Source: Micromonospora lupini (GTDB lineage: Bacteria > Actinomycetota > Actinomycetes > Mycobacteriales > Micromonosporaceae). Taken from it: a stretch of 64,000 bases of DNA. The position numbers and the translations under genes are program-made. Under the pieces are notes generated by a model. It searched no databases and was not told where the DNA came from. It was given only the letters and a program-made list of their open reading frames with translations. The DNA is taken from positions 434,001 through 498,000 of the forward strand of contig NZ_JAPENL010000003.1 in assembly GCF_026342015.1 (NCBI RefSeq), read 5' to 3'. This document shows positions 58,267 to 64,000 of the stretch, piece by piece; the stretch's first letter is position 1; each line of letters begins with the position of its first letter.

Positions 58267-59535
58267 TCAGCCGGCGACGACCTGCCACAGCAGGAACGCG
58301 TTGAGCGCGACGACCAGGACGGCCACCAGGGCCGCTGCGGCGGTGGTGAGCGGGTGGTTGACGAGGTTGCCCATGAGGTCGCGGCGGCGGGTGAAGGCGA
58401 CCACCGGGATCAGCGCGAACGGGATGCCGAAGCTGAGAATGACCTGTGACAGCACCAGGGCGCGGGTGGGGTCGAGGCCGATGGCGAGCACTGCCAGCGC
58501 GGGCACGAGGGTGACAAGTCGACGCAGCAGCAGCGGGACCCGGCGGCGCAGGAAGCCCTGCATGATCACCTCACCGGCGTAGGTGCCGACGCTCGTGGAG
58601 GCGAGCCCGGAGACCAGCAGGGCGACCGCGAACCCGAACGCGGCGGCGGTGCCGATGCTCTGGCCGAGGCCGGCGTGCACCCCCTCCAGGCTGTCGGCGC
58701 CCACCGGGCCGCCGCCCCGGAAGCTGGCCGCGGCGATCAGCAGCATGGCGAGGTTGACCGCGCCGGCCGCCGTCAGGGCCAGCAGCACGTCGGTGCGCTG
58801 GCCGCGGAAGAGGGTACGACGCTCGGCGTCGTCGGTCGCGGGGATGCGGTCGCAGGTCAGCGCGGAGTGCACGTAGATGACGTGCGGCATGACTGTGGCG
58901 CCGAGGATTCCGGCGGCCAGCAGCACGCTGTCGGTGCCCTGGAGCCGTGGCACCAGGCCGGCCATGGCGGATCCCGGATCGGAGCCGGCGGCGAGCAGGT
59001 TGCCCGCGAAGGCCAGCACGATGACGCCGAGCAGCACGGTGATGGCGATCTCGAACGCGCGGAACCCGCGCGAGCGCAGCGCGAGCACGACGAACGCGGC
59101 GCCGCCGATGATGAGCCCGCCGGGCAGCAGCGGAATGCCGAAGAGGAGGTACAGGGCGACAGCGCCACCGATCACCTCGGCCAGGTCGGTGGCCATCGCG
59201 ACGAGTTCGGCCTGCACCCACATCATCCGGTTCAGCGGGCGGGGCAGGCGCTCACGACACAGCTCGGGCAGGCTGCGGCCGGTGGCCAGGCCCAGCTTGG
59301 CGGTGAGGGTCTGCACCAGCATGGCCATCAGGTTGGCCACGACCACGACCCAGACGAGCAGGTAGCCGTAGCGGGCGCCGGCGGCCGAGTTGGTGGCGAA
59401 GTTGCCCGGGTCGACGTACGCGACGGCGGCGACGAACGCCGGACCGAGCAGGATCAGCCGCCCGCGTACCCGACCTCGGGCGCGGGCGACCTGCAACGGC
59501 GTCGCCGTCGGCGTCGTGAGTTCGCTGGTGACCAT
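58267..59535 (-). CDS. mntH: Nramp-family divalent metal transporter
   Basis: The protein is 422 residues with about eleven membrane segments. The first helix contains AAVAYVDPGNFATNSAAGA with the metal-binding D-P-G-N motif, and helix six has GATVMPHVIYVHSAL with the M-P-H motif, both diagnostic of Nramp. It imports Mn2+ and perhaps Fe2+ with protons. ATG at 59535 has GGGGAGGTGCTCG upstream; the frame is open to 59604 without a ribosome site. It is divergent from the GntR operon. Confidence 0.93.
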   Translation of the reverse strand: MVTSELTTPTATPLQVARARGRVRGRLILLGPAFVAAVAYVDPGNFATNSAAGARYGYLLVWVVVVANLMAMLVQTLTAKLGLATGRSLPELCRERLPRPLNRMMWVQAELVAMATDLAEVIGGAVALYLLFGIPLLPGGLIIGGAAFVVLALRSRGFRAFEIAITVLLGVIVLAFAGNLLAAGSDPGSAMAGLVPRLQGTDSVLLAAGILGATVMPHVIYVHSALTCDRIPATDDAERRTLFRGQRTDVLLALTAAGAVNLAMLLIAAASFRGGGPVGADSLEGVHAGLGQSIGTAAAFGFAVALLVSGLASTSVGTYAGEVIMQGFLRRRVPLLLRRLVTLVPALAVLAIGLDPTRALVLSQVILSFGIPFALIPVVAFTRRRDLMGNLVNHPLTTAAAALVAVLVVALNAFLLWQVVAG

Positions 59536-59676
59536 CGAGCACCTCCCCCTCCACACGGATCGCGTGCCCGTTCTCTTCCCGGACTGGTGACCCGTCGGTG
59601 CCAATCCCTGGCCCGGGGGTGTCAGGGCGGCCGAGCCGCTTGACAGTCGGCGCGCTCCGCACCAAGCTGTCTATTA

Positions 59677-59694
59677 GTCCTACTGTCGTAGGAC
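59677..59694. promoter_or_regulatory. Inverted repeat operator before the GntR gene
   Basis: GTCCTAC (59677-59683) and GTAGGAC (59688-59694) are exact complements separated by TGTC, directly upstream of the GntR gene. This is a likely self-regulatory operator. TATTAG at 59672 overlaps its left side and could be a -10 box. Confidence 0.7.
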
Positions 59695-59714
59695 AACAGG
59701 AAGGATCATCACGA

Positions 59715-60119
59715 GTGATCGAGTTCGTGCTGGACAGCCGGTCGAAGGTGAACACCTACATGCAGCTCGTGCAGCAGGTGAAGCAGGCGCTGCGGGTCGG
59801 CCTGCTCGCGCCCGGCGACCAGCTGCCGAAGGTCCGGGACGTCGCCCAGTCGCTGGCGATCAACCCGAACACGGTGCTGAAGGCGTACCGGGAGCTGGAG
59901 ATCGAGGGTCTGGTCGGCGGCCGACCCGGGGTGGGCACGTTCGTCCAGCGCACCCTGGCCGGCGCGTCCCTGCCCAACCAGGCCGAGCTGCGCGACGACC
60001 TCGTGGCGTGGCTGCACCGGGCGCAGGCCGCCGGCCTCACGGCCGAGGACGTCGTCGCCCTGGTGGAGACCACGCTGCGCGCCACCCTCACCGACGACAC
60101 CCAGAAAGAACCCGCGTGA
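59715..60119 (+). CDS. GntR-family regulator, YtrA type
   Basis: The protein is 134 residues. The winged helix reads VNTYMQLVQQVKQALRVGLLAPGDQLPKVRDVAQSLAINPNTVLKAYRELEIEGLVGGRPGVGTFVQ, followed by a short C-terminal helical segment (DLVAWLHRAQAAGLTAEDVVALVETTL), the YtrA pattern without a large ligand domain. Such regulators control adjacent ABC transporters in response to antibiotics or small molecules. GTG at 59715 is preceded by AGGAAGG. The ABC genes follow 20 bases after the stop. Confidence 0.93.
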   Translation: MIEFVLDSRSKVNTYMQLVQQVKQALRVGLLAPGDQLPKVRDVAQSLAINPNTVLKAYRELEIEGLVGGRPGVGTFVQRTLAGASLPNQAELRDDLVAWLHRAQAAGLTAEDVVALVETTLRATLTDDTQKEPA

Positions 60120-60139
60120 GCGGTACGAGAGGACAGAGG

Positions 60140-61030
60140 ATGGACATGGTCTTGGAGGCCGACCGGCTGGGCAAGCGGTACGGCAGAACGTGGGCGCTAC
60201 GGGACTGTTCGCTGCACCTGCCGGCGGGCCGGATCGCCGCGCTGGTCGGGCCCAACGGCGCGGGCAAGAGCACGTTGCTGCACCTGGCCGTCGGACTGCT
60301 CAAGCCCGACGAGGGCGCGGTGCGGGTGTTCGGCAGGTCGCCGTACGGTGACACGGAAGGGCTTGCCGACATCGGGTTCGTCGCGCAGGACACCCCGCTG
60401 TACCGGGACTTCACCGCCGCCGAGCTGGTCGTCGCCGGCGGCAAGCTGAACAGGCGGTGGGACGCCACGCTGGCCCGGACCCGGCTGGCGCAGCTCGGCA
60501 TACCGCCCGACAAGCCGGTCGGCAAACTCTCCGGCGGGCAACGGGCACAGGTGGCGCTCGCTCTGGCGCTGGCCAAGCAACCCCGGCTGCTGCTGCTCGA
60601 CGAGCCGGTGGCCAGCCTCGATCCGCTGGCCCGGCGGGAGTTCCTCCAGTCGCTGATGGGCAGCGTCGCGGACTCCGGGACCACGGTTCTGCTCTCCTCG
60701 CACCTGCTGGCCGACCTGGAGCGCGTCTGCGACTACCTGATCGTGCTCAACGCCGCCCAGGTGCAGCTCACCGGCTCGGTCGACGACCTGGTGGCGGCAC
60801 ACCGGCAGCTCGTCGGCCCGCGACACGACGGCGGTCCGATCGGCGGCGTCGCGCAGGTGGTCCGGGCCAGCCACACCGACAGGCAGTCCACGCTGCTGGT
60901 GCGCACCGACGGGCCGGTCACCGACCCGGCCTGGGCGGTGCGCGACGTCAGCCTGGAGGACGTCGTCCTGGCCTACCTGGCCGACGGCGTCACGCAGACC
61001 AGTCACAGCGAGTGGGGAGTGGCGGCATGA
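60140..61030 (+). CDS. ABC transporter ATP-binding protein (YtrB-like)
   Basis: The protein is 296 residues. Walker A is VGPNGAGKSTLL, signature KLSGGQRAQ, Walker B LLLLDEPVASLDPL, and switch histidine LLSSHLLADL. A C-terminal extension of about 90 residues is typical of exporters of this type. ATG at 60140 is preceded by GAGAGGACAG; a second Met is two codons in. The stop overlaps the permease start (ATGA). It forms one transcription unit with the GntR regulator. Confidence 0.93.
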   Translation: MDMVLEADRLGKRYGRTWALRDCSLHLPAGRIAALVGPNGAGKSTLLHLAVGLLKPDEGAVRVFGRSPYGDTEGLADIGFVAQDTPLYRDFTAAELVVAGGKLNRRWDATLARTRLAQLGIPPDKPVGKLSGGQRAQVALALALAKQPRLLLLDEPVASLDPLARREFLQSLMGSVADSGTTVLLSSHLLADLERVCDYLIVLNAAQVQLTGSVDDLVAAHRQLVGPRHDGGPIGGVAQVVRASHTDRQSTLLVRTDGPVTDPAWAVRDVSLEDVVLAYLADGVTQTSHSEWGVAA

Positions 61031-62007
61031 TCTGGCTGACCTGGCGGCAACACCGCAAGCTGGCGTTCTACACCCTCCTCGGGCTCGCGGTGCTCGCCGC
61101 CGTGCTGGTGCCGATCGGCCTGTCGATGCGGCACACGTTCGCCGACCTCGGGCTTGCGGGGTGCTTACGCCCGTCCGCCCTCAGCGAGGCCGCCGCGCAG
61201 ACCTGCGACGCGAGCCTCCGCCGTTTCAGCGACAGGTACGACAGTCTGAACCTGGTAGCGGTGCTGCTGATCACCCTGCCGGTGCTGGTCGGCCTGTTCT
61301 GGGGCGCACCGCTTGTCGCTCGCGAGGTGGAGCAGGGCACGCACCGGTTCGTCTGGACCCAGGGCGTCGGCCGCAACCGCTGGGCGCTTGTGAAGTTCGG
61401 GCTGATCGGCGGGGCCGTCGTGCTCCTCGCGGCCTGCTACGGACTCGGCGTGTCGTGGTGGGTCGACCCGCTCACCAAGGCCGCGCACGAGGGCCGACTC
61501 GGCGTGATCGTCTTCGACCTGCAGGGCATCGTGCCGATCGGCTACACCCTCTTCGCCGTGGCGCTGGGCATCTTCGCCGGCACCATCTGGAAACGGATGC
61601 TGCCCGCCATGGGCATCACCCTGGCCGGGTTCATCGGCGTACGGGCAGCTGTGGAGATGCTGGCCCGACCGCACTACCAGCCCGCCCGCACCCAGACCTT
61701 CCCGATCGAGGGGCCCGGGATTCCGGAGGGAGACCGGGGCAACTGGGTGCTCGCCGTCGGAATCCGGAACCCCGACGGGACGATGGTCGCGGAGAACACG
61801 CGGATCCAGTGCCCACCGGGTGGCAAGGGCCCGACCGGCCAGGCATGCGGCGCCGAGCTGGGCCTCAAACCGGGCGCGTACAACTGGGAGATGTACCAGC
61901 CGGCGGACCGGTTCTGGCTCTTCCAGGGGATCGAGACGGGCATCTTCGTCGCCCTCGCCGTGCTCCTGCTCTACCTCGCCATCCGCCGGGTGCGTCGGAT
62001 CGCGTAG
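61027..62007 (+). CDS. ABC transporter permease (ABC-2-like)
   Basis: The protein is 326 residues with about six hydrophobic segments, beginning MIWLTWRQHRKLAFYTLLGL. REVEQGTHRFVWTQGVGRNRW is a loop typical of this permease group. It has an extracellular loop of about 85 residues containing two cysteines (RIQCPPGGKGPTGQACGAEL) and a C-terminal helix with basic end. It couples with the adjacent ATPase to export an unknown substrate, perhaps a peptide antibiotic. ATG at 61027 overlaps the ATPase stop. Confidence 0.88.
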   Translation: MIWLTWRQHRKLAFYTLLGLAVLAAVLVPIGLSMRHTFADLGLAGCLRPSALSEAAAQTCDASLRRFSDRYDSLNLVAVLLITLPVLVGLFWGAPLVAREVEQGTHRFVWTQGVGRNRWALVKFGLIGGAVVLLAACYGLGVSWWVDPLTKAAHEGRLGVIVFDLQGIVPIGYTLFAVALGIFAGTIWKRMLPAMGITLAGFIGVRAAVEMLARPHYQPARTQTFPIEGPGIPEGDRGNWVLAVGIRNPDGTMVAENTRIQCPPGGKGPTGQACGAELGLKPGAYNWEMYQPADRFWLFQGIETGIFVALAVLLLYLAIRRVRRIA

Positions 62008-62016
62008 CCGACGACT

Positions 62017-62053
62017 GGTGATCGCCGGAGCCACGGGGGCCCCGGCGATCACC
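62017..62053. terminator. Hairpin between convergent genes
   Basis: GGTGATCGCCGG (62017-62028) and CCGGCGATCACC (62042-62053) form a perfect 12-bp stem with a 13-base loop. It separates the ABC permease stop from the end of the minus-strand remnant gene at 62056 and could terminate both. Confidence 0.8.
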
Positions 62054-62055
62054 CG

Positions 62056-62271
62056 TCAGCGCAGGCCCTCGGCGGTCAGTGTGAGCCAGGACGCGAGGTC
62101 GCGCAGCTCGTCGTGCACGGCTCGGGTCAACTCCGGGGTGAAGGGCACGTCCTCGTGGACGGCGTGCTGACGCACCACGGTCAGCAGGTCGGTCGGCCGA
62201 GGGGCGGCCAGCAGTTGCGCCCGCACGGCGATCCGGCGTGCCTGCGCGCGATCGAGCTGATGGGGAACCAC
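62056..62271 (-). pseudogene. Apparently internally deleted AlkZ/YcaQ-like winged-helix glycosylase gene
   Basis: The short product joins HQLDRAQARRIAVRAQLLAA, which resembles the very N-terminus of AlkZ-like (winged helix DNA glycosylase) proteins, directly to VHEDVPFTPELTRAVHDELR, which resembles their C-terminal end. The intervening 300-odd residues are absent, with the junction near RQHAVHED. The frame is intact, so a deletion fused both ends. A GTG at 62271 matches the usual start. An alternative is an unrelated small protein. Confidence 0.6.
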
Positions 62272-62344
62272 GCCGCCGAGCCTAACGGCGCTCACCGACA
62301 GGGCCGCGACCTTGCCGAGCCGATGGCCGGCGGCGCAGCGCGGG

Positions 62345-63607
62345 CTACGCGGGCGCGGTGGCCTCGGGCTGGCCCGCGACGCCGACGTTGAGCGGGTCGG
62401 CCAGGAGCTTGTCGAACGCCAGCTCGGCGGCGCCGATCAGAACGGCGTCGCGGCCGAGCGCCGCCGCCCGCAGGCGGAGGTGCTCGCGGGAGGCCGGCAG
62501 GGGCATGGCGTCCAGCCGCCGCCGCACCGTGTCCGCACCGGCGATGAAGATGTCGCGCAGCGAGCCACCGAACACCACGGCGTCGGGATTGACCACGTTC
62601 ACCAGGTTGGCCACGCCGAAGCCGAGCCAGTCGGCGACCTGCTCGACGGCCTGGAGGGCGGCCGGATCGCCGTCCGCCGCCGCGCGCAGCACCTCGGTCA
62701 CGGCGGCACGGTCGTCGGGGTCGCGCCCGGCGTGCCGCAGCAGCGCGGCTTCACCGATCTCGGTCTCCCAGCAGCCACGTGAGCCGCAGCCGCACGCCCG
62801 GCCGTTCGGGTTGACGACCATGTGGCCGACCTTGCCGCTGTGGCCCCGGTGGCCGATCATCAACCGGCCACCGACCACGATGCCGGCGCTGATGCCCAGG
62901 TCGCCGTGCAGGTAGATGAGGTCGTCGATACCGGGGGCCACGCCCCGGATGTGCTCGGCCAGGCCCGCGATGTCGGCGAGGTCGCCGGCCACGAACCCCG
63001 GGCCGGCGGTGAGTTCGGCTTCGAGCGCCACGCTGAGGCCCTCGTCGACGCCGACGATCCGGAGCCTGCCGTCCGCGTCGCGGGTGGTGTCGGTGACGGC
63101 GACCGCGCCGCCGACCAGGAGCGCGTCGGGGGCGACACTTCGTTCCATGTCGCGGACGAGTTCGGCCAGCGGGCCGACGGCGTCGACCGCCGACATGCCA
63201 CCGGGACGGGCGACCTCGCGCAGGTCGAGGATGCGACCGCCGAGGCCGACCCGCGCCGCGCGCAGGCGGTCAGCGTCGATGCTGAGGGCGTGCGCGTAGA
63301 CCCGGTCGGAGCGGGGGCTGACCACGAGGGAGGGACGGCCGGCACGCCGGGCGGTGGTCGGCGCCTCCTCCGTGACGAGGCCGCTCGCGGTCAGGTCGGC
63401 GGCGAGCGCGCCGATGGTGCTGCGGTTGAGGCCGAGACGGCTGGTCAGCTCGGCCCGGGACGTCGGCCCGTGCAGGTGCACGTAGCGCAGCACGGCGCCG
63501 AGGTTCTGCCGCCGGATCTCCTCCTGGCTCGCGCCGGGGACCGGGGGCAGCGGGGATTCGGGGTTACGGCCGGCCCCGGCTGGCCTGGACCGTACGGGTG
63601 TCTCCAC
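62345..63607 (-). CDS. ROK-family transcriptional regulator
   Basis: The protein is 420 residues. The N-terminal winged helix is LGAVLRYVHLHGPTSRAELTSRLGLNRSTIGALAADLTASGLVTEE. The ROK sugar kinase-like domain has IYLHGDLGISAGIVVGGRLMIGHRGHSGKVGHMVVNPNG, then CGCGSRGCWE with the zinc-binding cysteines. ROK regulators such as XylR/NagC repress sugar-uptake operons. GTG at 63607 has AGGAGG eight bases upstream. It follows a terminator after a sugar-binding protein gene on the same strand, which it may regulate. Confidence 0.95.
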   Translation of the reverse strand: METPVRSRPAGAGRNPESPLPPVPGASQEEIRRQNLGAVLRYVHLHGPTSRAELTSRLGLNRSTIGALAADLTASGLVTEEAPTTARRAGRPSLVVSPRSDRVYAHALSIDADRLRAARVGLGGRILDLREVARPGGMSAVDAVGPLAELVRDMERSVAPDALLVGGAVAVTDTTRDADGRLRIVGVDEGLSVALEAELTAGPGFVAGDLADIAGLAEHIRGVAPGIDDLIYLHGDLGISAGIVVGGRLMIGHRGHSGKVGHMVVNPNGRACGCGSRGCWETEIGEAALLRHAGRDPDDRAAVTEVLRAAADGDPAALQAVEQVADWLGFGVANLVNVVNPDAVVFGGSLRDIFIAGADTVRRRLDAMPLPASREHLRLRAAALGRDAVLIGAAELAFDKLLADPLNVGVAGQPEATAPA

Positions 63608-63660
63608 GGTCAGACCTCCTTAAAGGATCGGTGCCGGGTGGGCGAGGAGGCACGGACGAC

Positions 63661-63694
63661 GATGGGTCCCGGAAGAGGAGATCCGGGACCCATC
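63661..63694 (-). terminator. Hairpin after the sugar-binding protein gene
   Basis: GATGGGTCCCGGA (63661-63673) and TCCGGGACCCATC (63682-63694) are perfect complements with an 8-base loop. It lies about 26 bases beyond the stop of the minus-strand binding protein gene and before the ROK start. Confidence 0.85.
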
Positions 63695-63720
63695 GGCGTT
63701 GCTGCCTACCGTGTGCGTGA

Positions 63721-64000
63721 TTACTTGGTGAGCGGCGCGAGCTTCGGGTCGTTCGCGTACGCCTCGGCCGCGTTCGCCTTGGTGACGGCGACCGGCGGGA
63801 GCAGGAACGTGTCGACGACCTTGCTGCCGTTGTTGTACGACTTGGTGTCGTTCACCTGCGGGGTGTTACCGGCCTGGAGAGCCTTGACCATGTTGATGGT
63901 CTCCTTCACCAGGTTGCGGGTGTCCTTGTTGATCGTCATGTACTGCTCGCCCTTGACGATCGACTTGACCGACTCCACCTCGGAGTCCTGGCCGGTGACG
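63721..64000 (-). CDS. Sugar ABC transporter substrate-binding protein (3' end only, XylF/ChvE-type)
   Basis: Only the C-terminal 92 residues are present. VTGQDSEVESVKSIVKGEQYMTINKDTRNLVKETINMVKALQAG contains the G-Q-D sugar-contact segment of periplasmic-binding-protein-type sugar receptors, and NNGSKVVDTFLLPPVAVTKANA follows. This matches XylF/ChvE-like binding proteins for xylose, arabinose or galactose. The start lies beyond the right edge. It is followed by a terminator, and its ROK neighbour suggests sugar-controlled expression. Confidence 0.88.
   Translation of the reverse strand, partial: VTGQDSEVESVKSIVKGEQYMTINKDTRNLVKETINMVKALQAGNTPQVNDTKSYNNGSKVVDTFLLPPVAVTKANAAEAYANDPKLAPLTK

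Overview
The window comes from a high-GC Gram-positive bacterium of the Actinomycetota, most likely a Micromonospora or another member of the Micromonosporaceae. The basis is the very GC-rich third codon position, frequent GTG starts with GGAGG-type ribosome sites, and typical actinomycete families: XRE/DUF397 pairs, an AfsR-type regulator, a LAL-type LuxR regulator, a mycothiol-type DinB fold protein and a SAM-IV riboswitch. No rRNA, tRNA, CRISPR array, intact insertion sequence or replication origin was recognised. All family names come from reading motifs; no database search was run.

Layout. 1-8.6 kb: a glycogen-debranching-type enzyme (cut by the left edge) coupled to an SCP2-like protein, a DinB-fold protein, a 2'-5' RNA ligase-like protein, a 52-bp perfect palindrome, an MFS exporter, CorA and an APC permease. 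8.6-11.5 kb: a SAM-IV riboswitch, a cysteine-containing leader peptide and a polar amino acid ABC transporter, read as a sulfur amino acid uptake operon under two controls. 11.5-16.8 kb: two unknown genes (one with a damaged start), a Na+/H+ antiporter, and an XRE/DUF397 pair divergent from three tiny overlapping genes. 16.8-31.3 kb: an AfsR-like giant regulator, a membrane protein with a lipase-like motif, an SDR with a divergent MmyB-type regulator, a cupin, TetR, MFS, a second SDR, a two-component system and a Gfo/Idh/MocA dehydrogenase. 31.4-36 kb: a PadR repressor divergent from a glycosidase-like gene across a twin operator, a transposase remnant, and small unknown or oxidoreductase-like genes.

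36-48.4 kb: a secreted SGNH-like hydrolase with a serine-proline repeat linker, a LAL regulator, an NYN/OST-HTH protein, a secreted beta-helix glycosidase, a maltokinase-cap-like protein beside an SRPBCC-TM-CBM2-like fusion, a nitronate monooxygenase and a membrane-anchored propeller-like protein. 48.7-56.1 kb: five tightly coupled genes (SWIM zinc finger, unknown, VWA, MoxR-type AAA ATPase, DUF5682). This resembles the poorly understood E. coli yehLMPQ arrangement and is the best candidate here for a little-described multi-component system.

56.1-64 kb: small acidic and CxxC proteins next to an AlpA/MerR-like HTH gene, an Nramp transporter, a YtrA-type GntR/ABC operon, an apparently internally deleted AlkZ-like gene, and a ROK regulator beside the 3' end of a sugar-binding protein gene. 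Convergent or tail-to-tail junctions often carry long perfect hairpins, listed as terminators.
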